Shown: positions 11,702-23,299, numbered from the stretch's first letter. The stretch: 64,000 nt of DNA from Aporrectodea caliginosa (GCA_020284085.1 JACEVL010000807.1:1529001-1593000), one strand, 5' to 3'. Translations and numbers: made by a program. The notes: generated by a model from the sequence alone, not told the origin.

Positions 11702-12262
11702 TTTGTAATCAGTGTGATTTTCGTTAACGATAACGATAACGAAAATGTTCGTTAACGAAAATAAAATGACTTCGTTAACGATAACTATAACTATAACTAA
11801 AAATATCATTAACTATAACTATAACTATAACGAAAATAACACTAACGAAAATTCATCTTTATTTTCGTTAATACAAAAAATAAAAATAGGAAGTACAATA
11901 TGGACGATTCGACATAAATGAGAACGAAAAATGCGAAATTTTTATTGTGAAATTTGTCAGTTACTTTGGAAACTCGTGTATTCATGAAGCTGACTGTACC
12001 CATGCTTCAAAGGTTTTCATAGCTCTGAGTAAATTGTGAAACAGCGTATTAATACGCACAATTTTGCTTATAGACTTAATTATTGTAACTAAGTATAGTA
12101 ACTAAAATTAACTAAAATAAAAATCCATTAACTATAACTATAACTATAACTAAAAAATAATACTAACTATAACTATAACTATAACTAAAATAAAAAATCA
12201 TTAACTATAACTATAACTATAACTAAAATAAAATCTGTAAGGAAAATCACACTGTTTGTAAT
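11702..12262. mobile_element. Nested hAT MITE, 8-bp target duplication
   Basis: The element 11710-12254 has ends CAGTGTGATTTTCG and AAAATCACACTG. It is flanked by identical 8-bp repeats TTTGTAAT at 11702-11709 and 12255-12262, the hAT hallmark. The interior is made of ACTATAACTATAACTAAAA-type repeats and GTTAACGATAACG blocks and encodes nothing. Its family recurs at 19637-20928 and 40924-41515. Confidence 0.85.
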
Positions 12263-12527
12263 CAAGTGAATAGTCAATAATTATGTCTACCACGCGCTGC
12301 AACAGGGACACACGAGCAATGTTAGTGGGTGTGTGCGCTGTGCGTATACCGATTCGCGTGGTGTAACGCGAAGTTCCTGTTTCAGCAATTTTCCGTATCA
12401 GACGATTCAACGTATTTTTATTTTATCCTCTGTTAGGAAACTCTTTAATCATTTGAAACGCATCAAATCCCTTATCAGTTCGTAAAATTCGGATCAAAAC
12501 TTGATCATCGTCTGTCAACGGCGCCAT
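12200..12527 (-). pseudogene. Tc1/mariner-type transposase N-terminal fragment
   Basis: The reading begins with MAPLTDDDQVL (ATG at 12525-12527) and runs through a helix-turn-helix region to ARVSLLQRVVDI. A stop follows PNRG. It is truncated, with no catalytic triad. The homologous fragment at 30040-30290 carries an additional stop. Confidence 0.65.
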
Positions 12528-12786
12528 ATTTCGTCATTAATGACAACAAAATAGCCTATGGTAGCTAGCGCTGTTCCAACTTCCAAGCATTTATTTTAAA
12601 ATTTAAACTAGTACCAGTTCGACTTTTTCAAGGCTAATACTAGAGTTAAATATCTTTAATTTCACGCATCAAGTTTAAATAACTTAAAAAAATTGGCGGA
12701 GTCATATGCATGCAAAGTTGGTTCATTTATGCTGGCCCACCACGTACTTATACAGAATTAAGCCTATGCTTCGATGTAGGCCTATA

Positions 12787-13248
12787 ATAGGGGCCGTCCA
12801 TAAAGTACGTCACGCTATTTTTGACTATTTTTACCCCCTCCCCTGTCACAAACTGTCACAAAACTCGGACCCCCCTAAAGTACGTCACACTTTCGAACAT
12901 AGAAATAATAATACTTCCGAAAGCAAGGCTAATACGTAAACAAGGCTTCGCAACAGCATTATTACTAGCGCTCCTAGCGAGAGGAATCGTGAAAAACACA
13001 TTCAGGAGATATGCATTTCATGCTATTTTGACATAAAACTAATAAAAATGTTTCAGAAAATTTTTGAAAATTATTTTTAAAGCTATGAAATTCTACTAAA
13101 AAATAAAAAATAAATTATAAATAAAATAAAATAAAAATAAATGTGTGACGTCACACATGGCCTGACCCCCTCCCCCTGTCACAAACTGTCACACTTTCTT
13201 AAACCCCCTCCCCCCCTGGAGCGTGACGTACTTTATGGACGGCCCCAT
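12787..13248. mobile_element. Foldback MITE with GGGGCCGTCC ends
   Basis: The element 12790-13245 (456 bp) has a perfect terminal inverted repeat of about 27 bp beginning GGGGCCGTCCATAAAGTACG, with ATA on each side as a possible 3-bp duplication. Inside are CCCCCTCC and CTGTCACAAACTGTCACA blocks near both ends. It encodes no protein. Similar GGCCGTCCATAAA elements are common across animal genomes. Confidence 0.85.
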
Positions 13249-13879
13249 AGGCCACTTACGCATTGACCTGCATGCTTTCATTGTGCCCCATTGCATAGGC
13301 TATATTCTTCAGCTGTAGACCCGCATAAGTGTTTTCGATTTATTATTTACTCCAAATCAATTGTTTTCGTATGAAAACAGTAGGATATATATGATCGATG
13401 TGCCAGCCGCAGCCAGCGTGAGCTTTTAAATATAGACTAATAACCTAATAACTTCTGTCTAGCTGTTATGTCACTTTTATGCCGATCGAGTTGCCGACAA
13501 ACGCTGCATTGGCTCAATTCGTTAAAATCGTTTACATATAATTATAATGAGCTTATAATGAAAACATAAACTCAGCCTACTCGCTGAGCTTAGCATATAT
13601 TCAAAGTCAACGTCATGTCAATGTCAGAGTCATCACCATTATATACCGACGCTTAATGTTTACTTTGGCCTGTTTCATATAATAATTATAGGCCTATTAG
13701 AGATAAAAGATTCAGAAGACGTGTTATCTGTGTAAGAGCCATTTCTAGTTAACCTGAAATGCTCAATAGCCCAGCTGCCCTATAGGCTAGTTTACTGTTC
13801 AAAACCTTTGACTAGTCTCAGCTATAAGACAACAGGGCTTAGCACATTATAATCAAAACCATTCCACGAGTCTACAATC
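13249..13879. other. Intergenic
   Basis: A+T-rich unique-looking sequence with several AGGCCTAT words. No gene, RNA or repeat structure that I can support. Confidence 0.5.
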
Positions 13880-14165
13880 TTTACTGAAGAATTGCTGCCC
13901 TAACGTCACTTTCCGTTATACTCATACCCTCAAGTAGCCTTGCTTGGTGGTTGTTCAAAGAACCTCTTCCAATACGCTGCCTCGATAGGCTATTGCCATT
14001 GATAACCTCATAAGCCTTAATTAAGTCTCGTCTAGGCCTACTCTTCATTCTACAGTTAGCCCACAAACGTCCAGCCTCTTTTCGTAGCTCAACTCTTTGC
14101 AATTGTAGTCCCAACCCATTTTGGTACCGTACCTCTTCTCCTCACTTTCTCCAGCTGTTCTGTTT
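13880..14165 (-). pseudogene. Non-LTR retrotransposon ORF2 C-terminal remnant
   Basis: Minus-strand reading gives ELSYEKRLDVCGLTVE in one frame, then RRDLIKAYEVINGNSLS in another. This is the 'YEERLKxLxLxSLxYRRLRGDLIExYKILNG' region just C-terminal to the reverse transcriptase in CR1/L2/Jockey-type LINEs. A frameshift and a stop separate the two pieces, so it is a dead fragment. Confidence 0.65.
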
Positions 14166-14779
14166 GAAATGTGGATTCCATAGCCTACCTGAATACAAAT
14201 TTCCCAACTGTGGCCTATAGCCGACGATTTCTACGACCTCAGCATTGTATTCCTGTCTCATATATTGCCTTTCCGATCGTATTATTTTACATAAAGTTGA
14301 GTTAGCACTTAGCCCTTTTTAACACTGATTAGCAGTGGTGGCAGACATAGCTCCTACGGTTACAATTCGGACAATCTTTATTCCTATATTATTATTCTCC
14401 GTATTCTGTTGGCCTACGAATCAGCGCCGCCGCTAGGATTTTAATTGTGTACGCACAATCAGCATGCGACCATGAGTATAGGCCGGGACCCACGAAAATA
14501 TGTGGGGAGGGGATACGAAGAACGAGCGTCCGCACTTTTTGAATTTCCACACTGTAATGGTAGAAGTTTTAGCAGTCATCTGAACAAAATTGCTCTATAA
14601 ATTCAGTGCTGGTAGCACCAGCTGTCACTGGTAGCTAAGATGTAGTTTGATTCGTTTTTATTTTGACTGCAGACAATACTATAGTAGCAAACCAGACATT
14701 TATCGAAATTAATATAAAAGCTAGAAAATAAGTTCAATTTCCAAGAACGCCATCGGCCTAAGCCTTAAGGTATAAACAT
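14166..14779. other. Intergenic
   Basis: No gene is supported. A hAT-like terminal block (CAGCGCCGCCGCTAGGATTTT, 14424-14444) and a GGGACCCACGAAAATATGTGG segment are the only recognisable motifs. Confidence 0.4.
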
Positions 14780-14784
14780 ATCGT

Positions 14785-16215
14785 GGAAGGTAGGGAGGAA
14801 GAGAGCAAATGGAGGAAAGGGAGGAAGAGAGCAATTGGAGGAAGAGGTGCGAATGGGTGGAAGGGAGGAAGAGAGCGAAAGGGAGGAAGAGAGCAAGTGG
14901 AGGGTAGGGAGGAAGAGAGCGAAATGGAGGAAAGGGAGGAAGAGAGCTAAATGGAGGAAAGGGAGGAAGAGAGCGAAATGGAGGAAAGGGAGGAAGAGAG
15001 CTAAATGGAGGAAAGGGAGGAAGAGAGCGAAATGGAGGAAAGGGAGCTAAATGGAGGAAAGGGAGGAAGAGAGCGAAATGGAAGGTAAGGAGTAAGAGAG
15101 CGAAATGGAGGAAGAGAGCGAAATGGAGGAAAGGGAGGAAGAGAGCGAAATTGAGGAAAGGGAGGAAGAGAGCGAAATGGAGGAAGAGAGCGAAATAAAG
15201 GAAAGGGAGGAAGAGAGCGAAATGGAGGAAAGGGAGGAAGAGAGCGAAATGGAGGAAAGGGAAGAAGAGAGCTAAATGGAGGAAAGGGAGGAAGAGAGCT
15301 AAATGGAGGAAAGGGAGGAAGAGAGCGAAATGGAGGAAAGGGAGGAAGAGAGCTAAATGGAGGAAAGGGAGGAAGAGAGCGAAATGGAGGAAAGGGAGGA
15401 AGAGAGCGAAATGGAGGAAAGGGAAGAAGAGAGCTAAATGGAGGAAAGGGAGGAAGAGAGCTAAATGGAGGAAAGGGAGGAAGAGAGCGAAATGGAGGAA
15501 AGGGAGGAAGAGAGCGAAAGGGAGGAGAGAGAGAAATGGGGGAAAGGGAGGAAGAGAGCGAAAGGGAGGAAATGGAGGAAGAGAGCTAAATGGAGGAAAG
15601 GGAGGAAGAGAGCGAAATGGAGGAAAGAGGAAGAGAGCGAAATGGAGGAAAGGGAAGAAGAGAGCGAAATGGAGGAAAGGGAGGAAGAGAGCGAAATGGA
15701 GGAAAGGGAGGAAGAGAGCGAAATGGAGGGAAAGGGAGGAAGAGAGCGAAAGGGAGGAAGAGAGCGAAATGGAGGAAAAGGGAGGAAGAGAGCGAAATGG
15801 AGGAAAGGGAGGAAGAGAGCGAAATGGGAAAGGGAGGAAGAGAGCGAAATGGAGGGAAAGGGAGGAAGAGAGCGAAATGGAGGGAAAGGGAGGAAGAGAG
15901 CGAAATGGAGGAAATGGAGTGAAGAGAGCGAAATGGAGGGAAAGGGAGGGAAGAGAGCGAAATGGAGGAAAAGGAGGAAGAGAGCGAAATGGAGTGAAAG
16001 GGAGGAAGAGAGCGAAATGGAGGAAAGGGATGGGAAGAGAGCGAAATGGAGGAAAGGGAGGAAGAGAGCGAAATGGGAGGAAATGGAGGAAAGGGAGGGG
16101 AAATGGAGAGGAGGCGAAATGAGGAAAGGGAGGAGAATGGAGAAAAGAGCGAATGGAGGAAATGGAGTGCGGGAATGGAGGAATTGGAGAGAGCGAAATG
16201 GAGGGTAAGGGAGGA
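14785..16215. repeat. GA-rich minisatellite, 27-bp unit
   Basis: There are about 50 tandem units with core GGAGGAAGAGAGCGAAATGG plus AGGAAAG (27 bp). Variants carry AGAGAGCTAAATGG or lack one GGAAAG block. The plus strand is almost pure purine. Because 27 is divisible by 3, units stay open in several frames (sense MEEREEESE repeats, antisense Pro/Phe/Leu/Ser-rich), producing spurious long ORFs on both strands. Confidence 0.95.
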
Positions 16216-17571
16216 AGAGATGAAATGGAGGAAAGGGAGGAGGTGATAATGGAGGAAAGGGAGGAGGTGGGAATGGGAGGAAAGGGAGGAGGTGATAATG
16301 GAGGAAAGGGAGGAGGTGGGAATGGAGGAAAGGGAGGAGGTGATAATGGAGGAAAGGGCGGAGGTGAGAATGGAGGAAAGGGAGGAGGTGAGAATGGAGG
16401 AAAGGGAGGAGGTGCGAATGGAGGAAAGGGAGGAGGTGCGAATGGAGCAAAGGAAGGAGGTGGGAATGGAGGAAAGGGAGGAGGAGTGAATGGAGGAAAG
16501 GGAGAAGGTGGGAATGGAGGAAAGGGAGGAGGTGAGAATGGAGGAAAGGGAGGAGGTGATAATGGAGGAAAGGAGGAGGTGCGAATGGAGGAAAGGGAGG
16601 AGGTGATAATGGAGGAAAGGGAGGAGGTGTGAATGGAGGAAAGGGAGGAGGTGCGAATGGAGGAAAGGGAGGAGGTGAGAATGGAGGAAAGGGAGGAGGT
16701 GAGAATGGAGGAAAGGGAGGAGGTGCGAATGGAGGAAAGGGAGGAGGTGGAGTGGAGGAAAGGGAGGAGTTGAGAGTGGAGGAAAGGGAGGAGGTGAGAA
16801 TGGAGGAAAGGGAGGAGGTGCGAATGGAGTAAAGGGTGGAGGTGAGAATGGAGGAAAGGGAGGAGGTGCGAATGGAGGAAAGGGGAGGAGGTGGAAAAGG
16901 AGGAAAGGGAGGAGGTGAGAATGGAGGAAAGGGAGGAGGTGAGAATGGAGGAAAAAGGGAGGAGGTGAGAATGGAGGAAAGGGAGGAGGTGCGAATGGAG
17001 GAAAGGGAGAAGGTGGAGTGGAGGAAAGGGAGGAGGTGAGAATGGAGGAAAGGAGGAGGTGCGAATGGAGGAAAGGGAGGAGGTGGAGGGAGGAAAGGAG
17101 GAGGTGAGAATGGGAGGAAAGGGAGGAGGTCAATACATGTGAATGGAGGAAAGGGAGGAGGTCTGAATGGAGGAAAGGGAGGAGGTGAGAATGGAGGAAA
17201 GGGAGGAGGTGAGAATGGAGGAAAGGGAGGAGGTGAGAATGGAGGAAAGGGAGGATGTGGTAATGGAGGAAAGGGAGGAGGTGAGAATGGAGGAAAGGGA
17301 GGAGGTGGGAATGGAGGAAAGGGAGGAGGTGAGAATGGAGGAAAGGGAGGAGGTGAGAATGGAGGAAAGGGAGGAGGTGAGAATGGAGGAAAGGGAGGAT
17401 GTGGTAATGGAGGAAAGGGAGGAGGTGGGAATGGAGGAAAGGGAGGAGGTGCGAGTGGAGGAAAGGGAGGAGGTGCGAATGGAGAAATTGAAAAGGGAGG
17501 AGGTGCGAATGGAGGAAAGGGAGGAGGTGCGAATGGAGGGTAAGGAGGAAGGGAGAGTCAATACATGTGAA
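16216..17571. repeat. GA-rich minisatellite, 24-bp unit
   Basis: There are about 55 tandem units with core GGAGGAGGTGAGAATGG plus AGGAAAG (24 bp), directly continuing the 27-bp array. Variants read GTGCGAATGG, GTGATAATGG or GTGGGAATGG. A 15-mer GTCAATACATGTGAA interrupts the array at 17129-17143 and ends it at 17557-17571. Reading frames give NGGKGGGE or MEEREEVR octapeptides. I treat these as noncoding. Confidence 0.95.
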
Positions 17572-18877
17572 ATCTTAACGTGTGAAATACCGTGTAAGTG
17601 ACTGTCTCAGATTTGACTGTAATTTTTGCTATTTTATTGTTTGATCATTATGTTTGTACATCATATTGAAATTGTCAGAAGCCTATCGCCATGTATCTGC
17701 ATTGGATCATCATCATCACCACCACCATCATCAGTTTCTGACGCCAGCCATTTGGCGGCGATGGGTACGAATAAATTATCTCCTTTAAAATTAATGTCGA
17801 AACCATCGGAGTCTTCTTTGAACGACTTTGTCTAGCAGAGTTGTTTCGATCCATAATGCTGTCTAATGCCAGCGTTTCTTATTTTCTGAAGTCTTGAAAT
17901 CCCTGCAATCTTCCGCAGTAAACTAATTTCTGCTGTAATAATAATTATTCTTTTCTTGTCTTGCTTTCGCACTGGCCAACATTCCGACCGGTAGACTAGA
18001 GGCAAATCGGTTGTATCTTCGTCTCGTATAATTAGCCTAATTATCTTTGTCTGTTTTTTGGTCTTGGTAAATAGTAATAGGATTGCAAGGGGTGTTCAGG
18101 CACGAATGAGGAAGTTTTTCACCTCGCAAGATATAATTAAAATTATGAAATTATTTAATTTCCCAAAGAACTGATGTAAATTGTTATTACTTTTAACCAA
18201 AAAGATGGCATCCAAATTGCACCATTATACACACTCAAATAAAAAGTTCCTTAATTACAGCTTCTTCCCAGACCCCTCCCCTCAGAGAGGTTGGAAGCTG
18301 CGTAATTTTGGGGAGGCTCTGGTTACGCCACTGCTAGATGGTGTTAGACTGTTAGTTTACCTACTACTAAACCTAGTACCTAAGTTATTATAATTTTTTA
18401 ACTTAATAATAATATTTAACTGTTTTCATTTGCAATTTTTCGTTTCTTAGCCTTTCAGCGCTGTACGCACGTGCGTAAGTGCGTACGTCTACCGGCGCCC
18501 CTGCTACGAATGGTTTAATTGATGGGGAATTTGATGCATGTGGTTTTATTTACTTGCTTGTATACATTTACTCATTCAGTCTGAAAACCGAACCTATAGC
18601 GCCCCTTCGTACTTACTTATTTACTTGCCTACTAACTTACTTATTCTAAAGCTCATGCTTTCGAACTGTGACTTTCACCTCAGAGCGACCATTGAGCGAT
18701 AGTTATAGTCTGCAGTGCTTAATTAATTATTATTATTATCTTAATTAATTATAAGCCTATAGATAAGGTTTCCTTGGCGCTTACGTCAAGCTGTTTACCT
18801 TGCCATTTATTTAATGACAAGTTCCGATGGTCGAATACGTTTTACGCAGAAAATGTGACTCGGTAATTGTTTAATTA
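17572..18877. other. Intergenic
   Basis: No gene is supported. At 18255-18320 a small inverted repeat (AGCTTCTTCCCA/TGGAAGCT) and a GGTTACGCCACTG hAT-like end are seen. A degenerate SINE end with TATAGCGCCCCTTCG lies at 18590-18612. Confidence 0.45.
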
Positions 18878-18978
18878 ATTGTTTCATTAGATTCGGTGAT
18901 GTGACGTTTACTTCTTCTTCTATAGAGAACCAAAAGAAGAAGAAGTATATGTCACATCATTGAATCTAATGAAACAAT
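18878..18978. repeat. Large imperfect hairpin, about 44-bp arms
   Basis: ATTGTTTCATTAGATTC...CTTCTTCTTCT (18878-18921) pairs with AGAAGAAGAAG...GAATCTAATGAAACAAT (18935-18978), with a few mismatches and a 13-nt loop. It could be a tiny foldback element or a transcribed hairpin. No flanking duplication was recognised. Confidence 0.8.
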
Positions 18979-19628
18979 TAGATGGATGCAGTGCGGTGCT
19001 TGTGATCTCAGTGTGCACCCTATAACTGCACCGAAAAACTGCAGTATTTTTTTCACTTAAATTGGCCCTTGCTCATTAGCCATAATTTTTTATTTACCGA
19101 CACGCGCTCATCACCCATTAAGTTTTATAACCTATAGGGCCTATTTACCGCTTGGTCCTCGTTGGTCTTAAAACGAAACGGCCTCTGAAACGCCTCGCTG
19201 ATTTATAATCATCTAATACAGTACAACAGAATACAATACGATGCAGGATATATATACAATGCATGCATTATTGGAATACACTATATGCAGTAATTGTAGG
19301 CTACACGTTTTTTTTAGATAGCGGCCGTATGGCCTCGTCCCTGTTTATTTTTCAATGAATTGATCGGGTGAAATCCTTTACCACCAACATACATGGCCTA
19401 AATATCAAATACTGTATAAACTTATATATAATATACAGCTCGTTATGTATAGTTGTCAGTTTTAAGCACCTATCGATGGCCCTCCTTGATATGCCTAACT
19501 TAAATTAAAGACCATAGGCTCGAATAATTGGATAAGTCTCCAATGGCAGGCTGTCTCACACGCATAGAACCCGATCAGAGAAGTCTCATCCAGGCTTTAC
19601 ATTTGAAAACAGTACTGACGTCGTAATC
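18979..19628. other. Intergenic
   Basis: No gene is supported. Near 19318-19370 a segment (GCGGCCGTATGGCCTCG, TTTTCAATGAATTGATCGGG) is related to the repeat found at 19935-20160. Confidence 0.4.
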
Positions 19629-20936
19629 ACAGAGTCCAGTGTTATTTTCGGTTACGAAACTAAAACGAGAACGAAAAAATTAGTCAGTCGTTCATGAAAA
19701 CGAAAACGAGAACAAGAAAGAAATTGTGAACTAAATCTAAACGAAAAACGAAAAGAAATTGATGTATAACTAAATAAAACGAGAACGATATTGAAATCTT
19801 GAACGAAACCTATAGAAAATACAAGTAGGCCTATCTATTTTGTTAGAATTTTTGGCAGCGATGCAGTTGAACGGCTCGCATATGTAGGCTACAAATGTGT
19901 CACCCTACCCCACTCGCCTCTTTGTGTCATAATTTCATTAAGAAACGCCTTTGGTCTGTAAATGTAAATAAATGTAAATGTAAATGTAAATAAATGTAAA
20001 TGTAAACGTTTTTCTGTAGCGCCAGTACGGCCTCGCCCCGCTCAATTTTCAATGAAAAGATCGGCTGCCCGTTTGATTCTATAGAATAAAACGAAATTTA
20101 CGATGTCAGACTTCAGGCCTGAATATTAGCCTAGGCCTATCATGCGGAGGGTGGCTCTTCTGACGTCAACTTGAATAAAGTTGATTAGTAGGCCTATTGA
20201 ATAATGGCAAACTTAGGCCTACAGCTTCGTGTGCTGAAGGATAATACAGTAGCCTATCTGTGAGCTTGCCGCGCGGACGCCGGACGGTTACCAGGTTTTC
20301 TAATGACGACACTATAACCCTAACCCTGACCTTATAAACTACCCTCACGACGCCCAATCTCACCCTAACCCACGTTCACGACACCGGTAAATTTACTCAC
20401 TATATCCTTCAGCCCACGATACTATAAGCTTGCCTGAATGATTAATAATGAGTTTAGTGAAGATTTTATCCGGTAGGAAACGCGAAAGTTTTGTATCTGA
20501 ATACTTTGTATAATTATGGCAAATAGGCCGTATACATGTATGTGGGCTTTTAACAGCAGGCAGACGCAACAGGATGTCACAATCTTTGGAAATGCGAGCC
20601 TTTCTAAAGTTAAATAAGAACATTAGGATTTTATAAGAATGCTTAATAATTAAGCAACCTTCCTTAGTACTGATGGACAATGGCTGTTGAGTCACTGGCC
20701 ACAGCAATTTCTTCATTCTATGCTAATTTACTTCTTCAAAAATAAAACTAGAATTAAAATGATTTGATGAATAGAAACTAAACTAAGACTAAAATAATTT
20801 GATGAATAAAAACTAAACTACAACTGAAATGGTTATCAGAAATGAAACTAAAACTAAACTGAAATGATTGATACCAATTGAACTAAATAAAAACTAAAAA
20901 AATTATTTTCTGAGTGAAAATAACACTGTCACAGAC
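19627..20936. mobile_element. hAT-like nonautonomous element, 1.29 kb
   Basis: The ends CAGTGTTATTTTCG (19637) and GAAAATAACACTG (to 20928) are inverted. Subterminal regions are rich in ACTAAAACGAGAACG and AAACTAAACTAAGACTAAAA repeats. The flanks TCACAGAG and TCACAGAC are 7/8 identical when offset by two bases, an imperfect 8-bp duplication. The interior contains another dispersed repeat (19935-20160) and no readable transposase. Confidence 0.65.
19935..20160. repeat. Dispersed repeat with AAATGTAAAT array, copy 1
   Basis: CGCCTTTGGTCTGTAAATG leads into AAATGTAAAT repeats, then GATCGGCTGCCCGTTTGA and a GATGTCAGACTT block. The same order is found at 22118-22425. Confidence 0.7.
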
Positions 20937-22117
20937 TTGTGATTACTTACTTACTAACTAACTTACTTACTTACTTACTTACTATACACTATTGTATGTC
21001 TGCACTTGGTTTAAAAACCCATATTACTATAGTTAAATATTATCTGCTCAGTATAACCATAGACAAAGCGGCCTGCAGGGCTTGGTTTATAGAGCAATGC
21101 GATTTCTTACTCATAAGCCTACACGAGATACACGACTATGGACATAATAATTAATTATTATGTAGATTAGAAGTTTCTAACCATGTAAAGATCTGACGGA
21201 CCGTCGCATCGCTGTGCGAAACAATACCGGACATAGGCTAAAACTAAGATAATTAAGACAAAATTTAAGCAACAGCTTCGGCGTGGTTTTGAGAGTCGAT
21301 GACATAAACTGGTGGTTACTTCTCTTACTTCTCTTTTCCGGAAGCACTCGAAAAGCCTTGTGAAGAGCCTTAATTTGCATGTTTCGCTTGAAGCGGCGGT
21401 TTAGAAATTCCTGATAGTAACTATAATTACAAGCATGCTGTCAGCATGCAAACGTGGAGCCCTGTAGGACCCATATACCCATATATTTAACCCAATTAGC
21501 TGCATTTGGTTAGAGCATAGGGCCTATAGGTCAAAATTAAGCTATAAAGACCATACGCGCCGATTGCGGTTCGCCTCCCGGTGTTGGCTTATTTCAGAAA
21601 TTTAAATCTCAAGCTATAGCACAGTCCATACAAGGGGACCTAAAATGAAGTGGCCCCATTCAAAAACGGGCAGCGGTGGTGAAGGATTGCACACGACGAA
21701 ATAATTGAAAATGAGCAGGGTCGAAGCCATTATACGGCTGCTATATATATATATAGAAAACGTGAACATTAACATTAATTATGGAGACCCGCATATATTG
21801 GCGTACCCATAATTATGGGGTGAATAAGATGGTCTCTCTGACGCGGCTTTTGCGTGACGCTGATAAATTTCTGGAATTTACATTACATACACAGAACTGC
21901 CCTTTATATCGCCAAAGATCTTGATGACCGTGCTTGTTTTGTAATCGTGACTTCAGCCGATAAAGCGTTGGAAAACAAACAGGGTGCTTGTCTAATGAAC
22001 GTAGTTATTGTTCATCGCTGCAGAGAATGATGTGGTTATTGCATCATCCTCTCTACGCTCACACACCCTCCACCACGACGTTCTCGGTTGAGGCGTGGCC
22101 CTCCGAGAACGTCCTAA
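20937..22117. other. Intergenic
   Basis: A (TTAC)n run lies at 20940-20990 and (TA)n at 21741-21758. At 21470-21500 there is a GGACCCATATACCCATAT palindrome-family fragment. No supported gene. Confidence 0.45.
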
Positions 22118-22425
22118 CCCTCCTTGTCAACGCCTTTGGTCTGGAAATGCAAATAAATGTAGGAATAAATGTTAAAAAAATGCAAATAAATGTAAATAAC
22201 TGTAAATGTAAATAAATGTGAATGTAGACAAGTGTAACTGTAAATAAATGTAAATGTAAATAGATGGAACTGTAAGTAGATGTAAATGTACATAGAAGTA
22301 AATGTAAGTAAATGTTTTAAAGAAAAAGATCGGCTGCCCGTTTGAATCTATAGAAAGACTCTTTCATAAAACGAAATTTAAGATGTCAGACTTGAGGACT
22401 GAATGTTAGGCCCATCATATGGCAG
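22118..22425. repeat. Dispersed repeat with AAATGTAAAT array, copy 2
   Basis: CAACGCCTTTGGTCTGGAAATG, a longer AAATGTAAAT-type array and the GATCGGCTGCCCGTTTGA block match copy 1. Confidence 0.7.
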
Positions 22426-22510
22426 TAGCCTAACAATGCAGTACTACGAATATGTTATAATGAAGTTGTAATCGTTTGCTTTGAAAGCAGACATGATGCT
22501 AAAACTCAGT

Positions 22511-22870
22511 GCCGGTGTCCCGTGATATTCTATCCACCCCCCTAAAGCATATCCCCGTATGGAATAAACCGGTGTAGAGATACGGGGGATAAACCATTGT
22601 ATTCCCCATCGTCATAAGCATCACGATAGCCAAGACGAAAATCCAAGCAAAATCCCTCAAAACGAAGTAAATTAATTTCAGGTCGACGTATACAAACTAA
22701 AGATACGCAACTTCAAAAATTGTATAATTAGCCTATGTACAATAAATCCAAACAGTACGACTCAATATACTTAGAAACCGCCAATAATACAAACTAAACC
22801 GGATACTCCATTTCGCTAAGGGGGATAGGCCTACTTATTTAGGGGGGCTACTCTATTTCGTGACACCGGC
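22511..22870. mobile_element. MITE with GCCGGTGTC ends
   Basis: GCCGGTGTCCCGTGATATTC at the left and CTATTTCGTGACACCGGC at the right are inverted. Inner CCCCCCTAAA/TTTAGGGGGG and ATGGAATA/TACTCCAT blocks also pair. The element sits directly beside a hAT-like terminal fragment (22866-22945). Confidence 0.65.
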
Positions 22871-22945
22871 TTTAGGTATAGGCGATATAGGCGGCTGCCT
22901 AGAGCGGCACTGATCAAGGGGCGGCAAATTCCGACAAAATACATA
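22866..22945 (+). repeat. hAT-like terminal fragment, copy 2
   Basis: CCGGCTTTAGGTATAGGCG and GGCGGCTGCCTAGAGC match the minus strand of 1177-1261. Confidence 0.5.
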
Positions 22946-22998
22946 ATGGTCACTTCCATCAAAAAGATGTCATTTATGAGTAAGTGGCGCCGCCGCCG

Positions 22999-23187
22999 CA
23001 GGGATGGGCAAATTACTCGGAAAAATTGTAATTGAATTACAAATTACAAATTACTTTGTGACATAAAATGTAATTTCAAATTACGAAATACATGGGAAAT
23101 GTAATTGAATTACAAATTAACAAATTACAAATTGCGCAATTTCAAGTAATTTCAATAATACGTAATTTCAATTACTGCCCATCCCTG
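22999..23187. mobile_element. MITE with CAGGGATGGGCAAATTACT ends
   Basis: The element of 189 bp begins CAGGGATGGGCAAATTACT and ends ATTACTGCCCATCCCTG. The interior is made of TGTAATTGAATTACAAATT repeats in both senses. AGTGGCGC/AGTGGCGG near the flanks may be a blurred 8-bp duplication. A fragment of the same family lies at 62612-62724 in a WRNIP1 intron. Confidence 0.75.
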
Positions 23188-23299
23188 AGTGGCGGCCTTT
23201 TTGTCCTCGCTTAGGCTATTATCACAAAATTGTCCAAGGCTGTAAAAGGACGCATCTGCTAAAAGTATACACGTAGGTTGAACAGTGTTTTACTGTATA

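Larger units (their letters stand above)
11385..12744 (-). mobile_element. Tc1/mariner-like element, copy 1, with nested insertion
   Basis: The terminal inverted repeats are homologous to those of the copy at 29836-30634 (GCATAAATG, CGACTTTGCATGCATATAA). TA lies on both sides (11383-11384, 12745-12746). On the minus strand from about 12527 an N-terminal transposase fragment is readable, with LTDDDQVLIRIL, TDKGFDAFQ, KEFPNRG, NRLIRKI and TGTSR motifs of a helix-turn-helix domain. It has an internal stop, and no DDE catalytic region is present. The left half contains a separate hAT-like insertion at 11710-12254. Confidence 0.8.

Noticed and set aside
15461..17133. Open frames of up to 515 codons on the minus strand (Pro/Phe/Leu/Ser-rich) and several Glu/Arg/Lys-rich ones on the plus strand
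   Set aside because: They are forced by 27- and 24-bp tandem units, both divisible by three, and exist in several frames on both strands at once. No non-repeat coding sequence or splice context is attached.
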